From: Fibrella aquatilis
GTDB lineage: Bacteria; Bacteroidota; Bacteroidia; Cytophagales; Spirosomataceae
Assembly (NCBI RefSeq): GCF_017353255.1
Contig: NZ_JAFMYU010000005.1
Coordinates: forward strand, 1 to 64,000
Direction: 5' to 3'
Length of the DNA stretch: 64,000 nt
Below, one piece after another: positions 28,201 through 35,592 of this stretch. The translations under genes and the position numbers were made by a program. Within the stretch, counting starts at the first letter, position 1, and each line of letters begins with the position of its first letter. The notes beneath the pieces are model-generated. The model ran no database searches and was not told the origin of the DNA. It saw only the letters and a program-made list of their open reading frames with translations.

Positions 28201-28667
28201 AAGTTGCCCGCCAGGTTGATGTTCATGATCGGAAACTCCGAAAAGTTCACGTCCTGCGCCGTGGGACCACTATCGAGCTTTTGTGGCAGGTCACGGCGGG
28301 CCTTATCGATAGCGTCACGTACGCGTTGCAGCGCCTCGGCCACGTTCACGTCGGGGTTGAATTCGACGGTTATGAGCGAGAAATCCTGCAACGAATTCGA
28401 CTTCAGCCGTTTCACGCCCGTAATCGACTTCAGTTGTTTCTCGATGGGTTTATTCACCGTGTTTTCAATATCGGCGGGGGCCGTACCGAAATACACCGTT
28501 TGGATAATCACCGTCGGGACCTTGATGTCCGGAAACTGCTCCTTGGGCAGGTTGTTATAGACAAACAACCCACCGAGGGTAATCAGGAACGTAAAGATGT
28601 AAATCGCCGTCCTGTTCTCAACGCACCAGTTGGTGAAGCCGAGGGTTTTGTAGTCTGTGAATTTCAT
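25233..28667 (-). CDS. RND efflux permease (AcrB/HAE1 family)
   Basis: 1144 residues, slightly longer than typical AcrB (about 1050). The inner-membrane proton-driven pump exports drugs, solvents or lipids through the adaptor and TolC partners encoded upstream. The N-terminus is cytoplasmic with a first helix (TAIYIFTFLITLGGLFVYN). The porter-domain start PDIKVPTVIIQTVYFGTAP, the central LGLGLVVDDAIVVIENT (TM4, proton-relay Asp-Asp) and the second-half GVGIIALAGIVVKNGILLIEF are visible. A long cytoplasmic insert (about 510-570) rich in D/N/H/E (NRHDDDNHEDKQ) explains the extra length. It is the last gene of the operon and ends in a strong terminator. Confidence 0.96.
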   Translation of the reverse strand: MKFTDYKTLGFTNWCVENRTAIYIFTFLITLGGLFVYNNLPKEQFPDIKVPTVIIQTVYFGTAPADIENTVNKPIEKQLKSITGVKRLKSNSLQDFSLITVEFNPDVNVAEALQRVRDAIDKARRDLPQKLDSGPTAQDVNFSEFPIMNINLAGNFSLNQLKEYAEDMQDAIEAMPEISRVDIVGALKREIQINVDLSRMQSTGLTFFDIQSAVQGENINVSGGDLDVDGVRRTLRVKGEFTGVDQIRNLQIRSATGATVRLGDVADVQDSFEEQQDFARLDNKTVVTLNVIKRAGANLLSASERIEKTIDEYKADRFPQGLDIKITADQSERTKENVNDLVNTVVLGFIFVVLVLMFFMGVRDAIFVGLSVPLSALVAFVLMPVLGPVVGTAFTLNTIVLFAFLLGLGLVVDDAIVVIENTHRLFNQNKDWTIQQAVKAAAGEVFIPVFSGTLTTIAPFFPLLFWPGIVGEFMKFLPLTLILTLFASLFVAYVINPVFAVSFMNRHDDDNHEDKQGFAEIKRPLIILGVLAVIGYLIDRGIGNLFILAILLYVFNHYVLTPRLIVPFQERLLPRLKNGYRKLISFLLTGYRPVWTVAAAFGLLVMTFFLLGVFPPKVIFFPSGEPDYIYVYNEMPQGTDATVTDSVTKVIEKRVYKVLADNKAEHTVNSVISNVGKNAGDPQNPDRNATPQKSKVTIAFKGNEEREGISTDSLLNKVRIAMQGIPGTEISVQRESNGPPTGKPISVEIAGDDFVVLQKLENQIRQRIQAAGVQGIEKLKSDLVTNKPEIVLNINREKAEREGISSQQVAFSIRTALFGTEVSKFRDAKDEYPIMVRLRKDNRSQIERLLSQNIVYRDMNSGGALRQVPLTSVVDIQYSTTFSQINRKNQSRLVTLSSDVVGGYNANQIVAQIQQIVGDIDVPNGYTVKMGGEQEDQQESMNFLVSAFGIAILIIYLILATQFNSVVKPFIIFTTILLSLIGVFLGFMITGKQFSVIMSGVGIIALAGIVVKNGILLIEFIEELRGRGIPTREAIIEAGGTRLTPVLLTAAAAVLGLVPLAFGITVDFVSLFRDFNPHIVIGGDSSVFWNILAWTIIYGLTFSTVLTLVIVPCLYWINERVRDKWFRKGDSTMQPVAQEEPAEV

Positions 28668-28678
28668 AAAAGAGACAT

Positions 28679-28757
28679 TGGACGTTGGACGCTAGACTCT
28701 GGACAAAAGATGATGCAGCGTGCAGATCCAATGTCCAGCGTCCAGCGTCCAGCGTCT
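28679..28757. repeat. low-complexity dyad (GGACGCTGGACGTTGG words)
   Basis: The left arm holds ACATTGGACGTTGGACGC and the right arm is three copies of GTCCAGC plus CCAATGTCC; the arms pair imperfectly. It lies between the permease and adaptor genes of one operon, so it is unlikely to be a full terminator. The same word occurs at 42787-42853 in the small-protein array. Confidence 0.65.
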
Positions 28758-29891
28758 TTAAAAAGAAATCGTTTGTCCGTCTGTCACTTCCTGGTAGCCT
28801 TGCGTGATGAGCTGGTCACCGGCGCTGAGGCCCTGCGTAATCTCGATTTGGCCGCCGTAGCTCTGGCCCGTCGTCACTTTCTTCGCCTTCGCCACTTTCT
28901 TGTTGCCTTCGGCTACGGCCACATACACCAGCTGGCCGTTTTCCGTATTCTGAATCAAGTTCTGGTTGATTACCAGTGCGTTTGGCTTCGAGGCGTCGTT
29001 GATCTTAACCTGTGCCAGCATGTTCGGTTTCAGGGCATTATCAGACGGTAGCGAGGCCTCGATGGTAAACGTCCGGCTCAGCGGGTCAACCGACGTAGAG
29101 ACAAACGTGATGGTGCCGTTGATCTGCTTCTTGATGTCGGGGAACGTGATCTGGATCGGGTCACCTTTGCGCACCGTACCCGAATACGTATCGGCTACTT
29201 TGGCGACTACCTTCAGCCGCGACAGGTTCACGATTCGCACAATGCCCATGCCTGGTGCGGCAGGTTGCCCTACTTTGCCCACTACCTGATCAACCACACC
29301 CGAGATAGGTGCCGTTACCACCGACTGACCCAACTGGGCTTTAATCGTAGCAATGCGCCGCTCCAGCGACTCCTTGTTACTCTTGGCTTGCAGGTACTGC
29401 AATTCGGTACCAATCTGCTGCTTCCAGAGGTTGGCCTGTTTCTCATAGACGGTGTTGGCCAGTGATAACTGCGTCTGTACCTCGGCCAGCGACTCACGAA
29501 CGATCTGGTCATCCAGTTTAGCAATGGCCTGACCAGCCCGCACGGGTGTGCCCTCTACCACATACATGGCCGTAATTACGCCACCCGCACCCTTTGGCGA
29601 CACCTGCACGTTGTTTTTGGCGTCCACGGTACCCTGCAAATCCACAAAGTGCCGGAACGTGCCCGCCACCACCGGTGCCACCGCCACGGCTTTCACTTTG
29701 GCTTCTTCACGCTTGACGGGGTCGAGCTTGGCCAGTTCCGTTTCCAGGCTTTTTACCTTGGTATTCAAATCGGCCTGTTCGCCTTTCAGCTTGGCCAGTT
29801 CTTCTTTCTTCGTTTGCAGGTCCGACTTTTTCGGCCCGCAGGCTGCCAGCAACGTAACCAGCAGGGTAGTGATGATATATGTGCGCTTCAT
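28758..29891 (-). CDS. RND efflux periplasmic adaptor (membrane fusion protein), lipoprotein
   Basis: 377 residues. The lipobox LLAAC gives a lipidated Cys18. A short coiled coil (about 23-56) precedes the usual barrel-sandwich hybrid: VQVSPKGAGGVITAMYVVEGTPVRAGQAIAKLD and its partner VVTAPISGVVDQVVGKVGQP around an alpha hairpin (about 128-190), then beta-barrel and membrane-proximal domains ending VTDGQTISF. It links the inner-membrane pump to TolC. Its place between tolC and the permease gene gives the canonical order. Confidence 0.95.
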   Translation of the reverse strand: MKRTYIITTLLVTLLAACGPKKSDLQTKKEELAKLKGEQADLNTKVKSLETELAKLDPVKREEAKVKAVAVAPVVAGTFRHFVDLQGTVDAKNNVQVSPKGAGGVITAMYVVEGTPVRAGQAIAKLDDQIVRESLAEVQTQLSLANTVYEKQANLWKQQIGTELQYLQAKSNKESLERRIATIKAQLGQSVVTAPISGVVDQVVGKVGQPAAPGMGIVRIVNLSRLKVVAKVADTYSGTVRKGDPIQITFPDIKKQINGTITFVSTSVDPLSRTFTIEASLPSDNALKPNMLAQVKINDASKPNALVINQNLIQNTENGQLVYVAVAEGNKKVAKAKKVTTGQSYGGQIEITQGLSAGDQLITQGYQEVTDGQTISF

Positions 29892-30000
29892 GATTTACGA
29901 TTTACGATGTACGAATTACGATTTATCGCTTACGCCTCAGTTCGCTTGTACGCGGGTTAACGCGAGAGCAACCAATCGTAAGTCGTAATTCGTAAATCAG
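29890..30000. repeat. low-complexity dyad (TTTACGATTTACGA words)
   Basis: The left arm (from 29891) repeats TTTACGA at short spacing and the right arm (29972-30000) is its near-complement (TCGTAAGTCGTAATTCGTAA). About 45 nt of GC-richer sequence lies between. It fills the adaptor-tolC spacer inside the operon. Related words form the dyad at 39632-39685. Confidence 0.7.
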
Positions 30001-30001
30001 T

Positions 30002-31687
30002 TCATTGTCCTACATACAGCCGTCCCAGTGCTTTGTCCTGATCCACTTTGGCGATGAGGAAGTCGTAAAGGGAGGCGAAATAATTGGTTTGGGCTTCGCG
30101 GAGGGAGGTTTCGGCGTTGAGTACTTCAATGTTCGAGCCAACACCCTCCTTGTATTTGATCCGGGTTACGCGCACGATTTCGGCGGCCAGGTCGCGGTTG
30201 CGCTGCTGGGTTTGGAGCGTCTGAAACCCGTTGTTAAGCGTGATGCTCGACTGCCGGATCTGTAGGTCGATAGAATTCTTCAGCAACTCGCCGCTGTTCT
30301 GTGCCTTTTGGAGCGTAATGCGCTGTTGTTGCGATTTGTAGCGCTTGGCGAATCCATCGAAAATCGGAATTGACACCTGCAAACCCACTGCCGACGAGTT
30401 GAACCACTTTGTCGAAAGCATATCCACAAAGTTGTTCCGCCCATTGTTATAGCCATAATTGGCAAACAGGGCTACCCGTGGAAAGTACGCTGCCTGAGTA
30501 CCCTCAATGTCGAATCTGGCCAGTTCAATCTGCGATTGGAGTGTGGTAAACTCAATCCGGCTGCTGTATTGGAATGTTGGGTCGGGGGCGATTAACGCTT
30601 GCAACTCATCGAGGTTTCGTTCCTGCAACTTCTCTGTCAACGTAATCTCTTCATTGACGCTCAGTCCCATCTGGAATTTGAGGAGAGCGTAGCTCAACTG
30701 AATTAGATTTTCTACATTTTGTCGGTCAGCCCGGAGGTTATTAGCCTGTACCTCAAGCCGTTGTACGTCCAGCTTTTCCACAAACCCCTGTTTGTTCAAG
30801 GCCCGTGTGTCACGAAGCAATGTATCGAGCCGACTAATGTTGAGGTCCAGTAGTTTAGCCCGCTCCTGAGCTACTAATACGCCGTAATAGGCTTTTGCTA
30901 CCTGCTCTGCAACTGTAATACGCGAGGCAGTAACGTTCCGCTGCGATAACTCCCGCAGGGTGGCCGCCGCCCGAAGCCCCACTTTGTACGCAGCATCATA
31001 CAGCAACTGGTTAAACGTCGCCGAAGCGTTACCAACAAAGTTTGTGCTGAGCCGGACTGTCGTTACGGCATCAGCCCCCCCCGATGCTGTTGATGAAGCT
31101 GGTGGGCCAAACCCTCCTGCCGGAATGACAATCTGTTGAATGATGGGATTAAACTGGAACTGACCACCTACGCTTAGTTGCGGACGGGCACTGGATTTGA
31201 TCTCCTGGATGCGGGCCTCAGAACTAACAGCATCAAGCTGACTATTACGAACGGCTACGTTCTGTTTGACCGCAAAGTTAATGGCTTCTTGCAGAGTAAA
31301 GTTTTGACCACTAGGAGGTTGGTCATTTTTCGTTAGCCCCGTTTGTGCAGGTGCCAGCCCTGAGTTGATGGCAGGAACAGCTGTTGAGCCTTGTTGAATG
31401 TTAACCGGCTGTTGGGTAGCCGTGCTTGGCTGGATATTGGTTGGGTTAGTTTGTGGAGCTACGGCACCCGCTGCCGCAGGCTGCTGCAAGCCAGGTTGCT
31501 GCCCACTCGGTGATACCGCAGCCCCACTACTAGGCACTCCGGTCGTGGCAGACTGCCCCGTAGCCGGTGTGCCAGTCGTTGTCGTTGGTATCTGCGCCGT
31601 GGCCACACCCAGCGTTGTGAGGCTAAGCCAACCCGCCGCTATCCACAAGACTAAGGCTCGACGTCGATTTGTATTACTTGTTTTCAT
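30002..31687 (-). CDS. TolC-family outer membrane efflux protein with low-complexity N-terminal extension
   Basis: 561 residues; typical TolC proteins have about 420-490. After a signal peptide (about 1-32) comes an unusual stretch (about 35-120) rich in Pro, Gln, Thr, Gly and Ala. The two OEP repeats then follow, starting NFTLQEAINFAVKQNVAVRN, with the long helices ARIQEIKSSARPQLSVGGQF and second-half AAYFPRVALFANYGYNNG and YKEGVGSNIEVLNAETSLR. It forms the trimeric outer-membrane channel of the pump. Its start lies inside the 3' end of tetR (14-bp overlap), so regulator and pump are cotranscribed. Confidence 0.93.
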   Translation of the reverse strand: MKTSNTNRRRALVLWIAAGWLSLTTLGVATAQIPTTTTGTPATGQSATTGVPSSGAAVSPSGQQPGLQQPAAAGAVAPQTNPTNIQPSTATQQPVNIQQGSTAVPAINSGLAPAQTGLTKNDQPPSGQNFTLQEAINFAVKQNVAVRNSQLDAVSSEARIQEIKSSARPQLSVGGQFQFNPIIQQIVIPAGGFGPPASSTASGGADAVTTVRLSTNFVGNASATFNQLLYDAAYKVGLRAAATLRELSQRNVTASRITVAEQVAKAYYGVLVAQERAKLLDLNISRLDTLLRDTRALNKQGFVEKLDVQRLEVQANNLRADRQNVENLIQLSYALLKFQMGLSVNEEITLTEKLQERNLDELQALIAPDPTFQYSSRIEFTTLQSQIELARFDIEGTQAAYFPRVALFANYGYNNGRNNFVDMLSTKWFNSSAVGLQVSIPIFDGFAKRYKSQQQRITLQKAQNSGELLKNSIDLQIRQSSITLNNGFQTLQTQQRNRDLAAEIVRVTRIKYKEGVGSNIEVLNAETSLREAQTNYFASLYDFLIAKVDQDKALGRLYVGQ

Positions 31688-32297
31688 ATGCGCTTAAGTT
31701 GTATTCCTTGTTTTTAAGTGTGTTATAAACAGTGAAACCTTGTTCACTTAGAATACCCCGGATGAAATGATGCAACAGGTGATCCTGCGTAGCCATTACA
31801 TCTTTGGTGTTAGGGAAGATGCGATCATCGAAACCAATCTGAATCAGTTCAATACGAAGCCGGGCCATGGTTTCCAAGTCAATATCGGGTCGGTAAAGGC
31901 CTTCGTCTACGCCCCGTTGCAGGTTGGCTTTAATGTCGTTTATTATGCGGCCTTCCTTGTATTGCAGGAATACATCCCAGGCTTTCGGGTAATACCGTTG
32001 CACATCCACCAGTAGGCTGGGGTTTATCATATCGGCGTTACGCTTCATCATATCCGATACCAGCATCATCTCTTCTACTGGATTCATAGAGCCATCGAGC
32101 AGCCGATCACATTCTGTCATTTCATGCTCGATGTGAAAACTAACTACCTGATAAACAATGTCTTCCTTATCAGTAAAATACTGATATATCGTCTTCTTAG
32201 AAATGGCTAGCCGCCGGGCAATGTCGTCCATGGTGATGGTACGAACGCCATATTTCCAGAAAAGACGTTCGGCCTCGGCCAGAATTTTCTCCTTCAT
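31674..32297 (-). CDS. TetR/AcrR-family regulator of the RND operon
   Basis: 207 residues. The N-terminal helix-turn-helix is textbook (KEKILAEAERLFWKYGVRTI, then IARRLAISKKTIYQYFTDKE, about 1-50). The C-terminal ligand-binding helical domain follows. It is first in the tetR-tolC-adaptor-permease operon and overlaps tolC by 14 bp, so it most likely autorepresses the set and releases it when it binds a pump substrate. A candidate operator with two nested inverted repeats lies at 32329-32364. Confidence 0.93.
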   Translation of the reverse strand: MKEKILAEAERLFWKYGVRTITMDDIARRLAISKKTIYQYFTDKEDIVYQVVSFHIEHEMTECDRLLDGSMNPVEEMMLVSDMMKRNADMINPSLLVDVQRYYPKAWDVFLQYKEGRIINDIKANLQRGVDEGLYRPDIDLETMARLRIELIQIGFDDRIFPNTKDVMATQDHLLHHFIRGILSEQGFTVYNTLKNKEYNLSAYENK

Positions 32298-32328
32298 CTC
32301 ATACGTATCTACACGCTATGCTGAAGAC

Positions 32329-32364
32329 GAAACTTTGGAAACTGGTAGAAAGTTTGAAGTTTCC
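32329..32364 (-). promoter_or_regulatory. candidate TetR operator
   Basis: GGAAACT (32337-32343) and AGTTTCC (32358-32364) form a perfect inverted repeat; GAAACTTT (32329) and AAAGTTT (32349) form a second, interleaved one. The site is 32-67 bp upstream of the tetR start, where a repressor would block the operon promoter. No binding data; inference from position and symmetry. Confidence 0.45.
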
Positions 32365-32616
32365 GGCGTTTATAAAAAGTTCTTTAACCCCGGCTACTTG
32401 TTCTTCGAATTGTCCTAATCGGGCTGCTTGCGACGCAATGCGAAGGTTGGTTTTCGGAGAGATTATAAACACCCAAACATAGGCTTTGACATGCCTCATT
32501 TGCCATCTTTTTCGGATGGACGGGTCATCTGATACGATGAAGTAGGGTACAAGCCAGACAAGCAATGGAGATCTTTCTTCCTGATTTATAGTGCTTACTT
32601 AACCAATAGTCAGTTC

Positions 32617-32660
32617 ATACAAAACGAACCACACTCGCCTGAGGGTGGCTCGTTTTGTAT
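32617..32660. terminator. hairpin terminator after NTF2-like gene
   Basis: ATACAAAACGA...CCAC pairs with GTGG...TCGTTTTGTAT over about 20 bp with two mismatches. A-run and T-run at the two ends allow termination in either direction. It follows the stop of the minus-strand gene at 32670. Confidence 0.75.
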
Positions 32661-32669
32661 AAGCGATTG

Positions 32670-33065
32670 TCAATCAGCGTCATTATAGATAAACTGTTCG
32701 CTCACTATCTTGCCGTCAATTACTTCAAACACGCAAACCTGTTCTTTATTCCGCCTTGGTTGCCCTTTCAGCGTAATATCCATGCTTTGCGTACAGGCAA
32801 AGAACCGGCCGGCTACAATTGGTACACCCGACTGCCCACCGTGCATCTCGGCTACTTGCTGGTAATACTGTTGTTCCTTCTGCCTCATGGCAGGCAAACC
32901 AACCACCCGAATGGGTAAGTCTGACTCATTCTCAGACTCGATGCTCACGGCCGTGGAAGCATACAGTTCATCCTGGATCTGTTCAATCTGGCCCCGCTGG
33001 GCTAGTTCATAATACCGGTTGGCTACTTCCTGGGTTGTCATAACTTTCGTTGATTTGTGAGCCAC
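32670..33065 (-). CDS. NTF2/SnoaL-like protein
   Basis: 131 residues, cytoplasmic. It starts TTQEVANRYYELAQRGQIEQI, the standard first helix of SnoaL-like proteins, and ends with strands NKEQVCVFEVIDGKIVSEQFIY, in which V-x-x-G-K-I is characteristic. A second possible start at 33041 (MTTQEV) would remove eight residues and may be preferred. The fold binds or isomerises small molecules; no active-site residues can be named. It is divergent from the sodium symporter, 28 bp away from its upstream-most start. Confidence 0.75.
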   Translation of the reverse strand: MAHKSTKVMTTQEVANRYYELAQRGQIEQIQDELYASTAVSIESENESDLPIRVVGLPAMRQKEQQYYQQVAEMHGGQSGVPIVAGRFFACTQSMDITLKGQPRRNKEQVCVFEVIDGKIVSEQFIYNDAD

Positions 33066-33093
33066 AAAGCTCTACCCAACCACTGACAACCCT

Positions 33094-34542
33094 ATGTCAG
33101 CACGGTTTGGACGTTACTTAAGAAACATGGTTCTTGTTAGTTGCATCTGCCTCTACCTGCTCTCGAACATAGCCATTGGGGCGTGGGCAGCGCGGCGCGT
33201 GACTACTTCGCAGGACTTCGTTTTGGCCGGGAGAGGGCTATCGCTGGCGCTGGCCACGTCGGTCACGTTTGCTACCTGGTTTGGGTCGGAGAGCATCATG
33301 GGTGCGCCGGCCAAGTTTGTGGAAGGGGGTGTGTTAAGCGTCATAGAAGAGCCGTTTGGGTCGGCGCTCTGTCTGTTTTTGGTCGGCGCGTTTTTTGCCA
33401 AACCACTCTATAATGAAGGAATTACCACATTTCCCGACTATTTCCGCATTCGGTTTGGGCGATCGGCAGAGTTGCTCAGCGCCGTCATAATGATTCCGTC
33501 TTACTTCAGCTGGATCGCTGCGCAGTACATCGCCATTGGCATTGTGCTGAATGTGGTTATTGGCATTCCTATGGCCTGGGGCATTGTTGCAAGCGCCACC
33601 ATCGTCATGATTTACACGCTGCTGGGCGGCATGTGGTCGATCTCCATCACCGATTTTCTGCACAACCTCATCATCATCCTGGCGTTGGTGGTGCTGGCTG
33701 TGGTGCTGTGGCCGCAAGTGGGGGGTGTTACGGGGGTGGTAGCGCGGGTGCCTGATGGTTTCTTCCGGTTCATACCCGGCCGGTCCGCCGGTGCGACAGA
33801 TTCGACAACTACCTCCGTCAATGGTTGGGCCACCTACATTGCCGCCTGGATAACTATCGGGCTGGGTAGCATTCCGCAGCAAGATATTTTCCAGCGGGTG
33901 ATGTCGGCCAAGTCGGCGTCGGTGGCGGTGCGGGCGTCGTATCTGGCCTCAGGGCTTTACCTGACGGTGGCGACCCTGCCCCTATTTATTGCCCTGTCGG
34001 CCAGGCTATTACACCCCGACTTAGCTGGCGGTGCCGAGCAAACCCGTCAACTGATTATTCCGAATATGGTGATGCGCCACGGCAGTTTGCCGCTACAAAT
34101 TCTGTTTTTCGGAGCACTCACCTCGGCCATCCTGAGCGTGTCGAGCGGGGCAATTTTGGCCCCGGCCACAGTATTCGGCGAAAATATTCTGAAGTTTTCC
34201 CGGCCTAACATTACTGACAGTCAGTTGCTTAAAGCCATTCGATGGGCTATTGTGGTGATCTCGGTCCTGTGTGTAGCCATGACCCTGGGGCGCAGCACGA
34301 GCATATTTGATCTCGTGGGCGAATCGTCGGCGTTCAGCCTGGTATCGTTATTTGTGCCCCTCACGGCGGGCATCTACTGGAAACGGGCCAACCTGCGCGG
34401 GTGCCTTTGGGCTATTGTGGTGGGCTTCGGCACGTGGGTGCTCTGTCTCTGGCTCAAAACCAGTTTCCCGCCCATGCTCTGGGGCCTGATTGCCAGCGCC
34501 ATATCAATGGTAGTGGGGAGTTTGTGGAAGGGTAGGGTTTAA
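33094..34542 (+). CDS. sodium:solute symporter (SSS family)
   Basis: 482 residues (471 if translation starts at ATG 33127, which places the first helix nearer the N-terminus). About 13 membrane helices. The SSS landmarks are present: RRVTTSQDFVLAGRGLSL after TM1, ATWFGSESIMGAP in TM2, and the GLGSIPQQDIFQRVMSAKS region after TM6-7. The C-terminal part lacks the long cytoplasmic extension seen in sensor-type members. It imports an organic solute with Na+; the substrate cannot be read from sequence. It is convergent with the alpha/beta hydrolase, with a perfect 28-bp hairpin between. Confidence 0.92.
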   Translation: MSARFGRYLRNMVLVSCICLYLLSNIAIGAWAARRVTTSQDFVLAGRGLSLALATSVTFATWFGSESIMGAPAKFVEGGVLSVIEEPFGSALCLFLVGAFFAKPLYNEGITTFPDYFRIRFGRSAELLSAVIMIPSYFSWIAAQYIAIGIVLNVVIGIPMAWGIVASATIVMIYTLLGGMWSISITDFLHNLIIILALVVLAVVLWPQVGGVTGVVARVPDGFFRFIPGRSAGATDSTTTSVNGWATYIAAWITIGLGSIPQQDIFQRVMSAKSASVAVRASYLASGLYLTVATLPLFIALSARLLHPDLAGGAEQTRQLIIPNMVMRHGSLPLQILFFGALTSAILSVSSGAILAPATVFGENILKFSRPNITDSQLLKAIRWAIVVISVLCVAMTLGRSTSIFDLVGESSAFSLVSLFVPLTAGIYWKRANLRGCLWAIVVGFGTWVLCLWLKTSFPPMLWGLIASAISMVVGSLWKGRV

Positions 34543-34603
34543 ATGCGTTGTTCCCGCCCGGGGTTGTTCAAAAACTGAACAACCCCGGGCGGGAACAACG
34601 CAT
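34543..34603. terminator. perfect 28-bp-arm hairpin between convergent genes
   Basis: Arms 34543-34570 and 34576-34603 are exact complements with a 5-nt loop (AAAAC). The stem includes TTCCCGCCCGGGG and starts on the base after the symporter stop. There is no T-run, so it is either a very stable bidirectional terminator or a different palindromic element. Confidence 0.85.
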
Positions 34604-34650
34604 AACTTAATTGGATGTCGACTGTGGCTCTTCAGTCAGTGTGATGCTCA

Positions 34651-35574
34651 TTAGGCCAATCGCTTCCGGCCAAAGGCAAAAAACAAGCTCGCTGTCAACA
34701 CTGCAATGCCCACGCCCAGCAGCACTTTGTCAGATGATACAGCCGACGGTGCCAGTTCCTGTTTGTCAACAGGTTGCGGTTCGTACATACCCCCGGTCAC
34801 GTCCAGGATTAACCGGACGGTCTCTGTCGGCAGGTCGAGTTGAGGCACGTGACCACAATTCGAAAACCAGTGCAGGTGCGCATCAGGGAATAAAGACATG
34901 GCCAACTTCGACTGGCTGGGCAGGCAGATCCGATCCTGACGACCCCAGCCAATCACCAGCGGATGCCGGAGCGATCCGGCCGGGGCACCAGCCTGTTTAG
35001 GACCATGCGCCAGGCTGTCGAGCAGTTTCGTGAAGCTGGGCGTGGGCCGAAATTCCCGAAACTCGTTGAGGGCCACCGGGGCCGGAATGGTCCAGGGGTG
35101 GGCCGAAAACTGCGCAAACAGCAGTGTTCGGCTGATCGGGTTGCCTACCAGCACGGGCAGCAATGGCTGAATACGCTCAGACAACTGAGCCGACAGCCGG
35201 ACCGAGTGATAGAAGTACGGCACCTCCCAGCCCTGCCAGAACCCACCAGGATCTAGGGACACCACCGTACCTACCACGCCACCCCGCCGTGCCAGTTCCA
35301 GTACCAGCCGGGCACCCATCGAATTGCCTACAACGTCGATACCCAGCAAATTCTGTTCGGTCAGGAAATCGGTTACCGCGTCGGCGAGGGTACGAATGGA
35401 GACTTCCCCAACCAGGGCCGTTGATTGGCCGAAACCTGGTAAATCAACGGCAATCACGTCGCGCTCAGCCGTCAGGCCATCCATCACAAGGTCCCACGTC
35501 CGCAGCGAACTGCCGATGCCGTGAAGCAACAAAAGGGGCTTGCCGGTACCACGCCGGGTGTAGTTCATTATCAT
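34651..35574 (-). CDS. alpha/beta hydrolase with C-terminal membrane anchor
   Basis: 307 residues. Oxyanion region LLLLHGIGSSLRTWD, nucleophile elbow VVGNSMGARL (Ser85), a likely acid in the GWGRQDRIC stretch and His in FSNCGHVPQLD. Residues about 284-303 (LGVGIAVLTASLFFAFGRKR) form a single C-terminal helix with a positive tail, so the enzyme is probably tail-anchored on the cytoplasmic side of the inner membrane, which is unusual for this family. It lies 18 bp after fdhA in an apparent three-gene operon. An ester or formyl-adduct hydrolase role in aldehyde handling is a guess from context. Confidence 0.85.
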   Translation of the reverse strand: MIMNYTRRGTGKPLLLLHGIGSSLRTWDLVMDGLTAERDVIAVDLPGFGQSTALVGEVSIRTLADAVTDFLTEQNLLGIDVVGNSMGARLVLELARRGGVVGTVVSLDPGGFWQGWEVPYFYHSVRLSAQLSERIQPLLPVLVGNPISRTLLFAQFSAHPWTIPAPVALNEFREFRPTPSFTKLLDSLAHGPKQAGAPAGSLRHPLVIGWGRQDRICLPSQSKLAMSLFPDAHLHWFSNCGHVPQLDLPTETVRLILDVTGGMYEPQPVDKQELAPSAVSSDKVLLGVGIAVLTASLFFAFGRKRLA

Positions 35575-35592
35575 GCTGTTTTGCTGGTTTGT

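Larger units (their letters stand above)
32298..32669. other. 372-bp intergenic region upstream of tetR
   Basis: It contains the candidate TetR operator (32329-32364), a further unassigned AT-richer stretch and, at the far end, a terminator-like hairpin (32617-32660) that follows the NTF2-like gene. The short open frames inside show no protein-like pattern. Confidence 0.6.

Noticed and set aside
32299-32565. Small minus-strand frame (88 codons) upstream of tetR
   Set aside because: Overlaps the candidate operator and promoter region; no hydrophobic or domain pattern and no conservation evidence.
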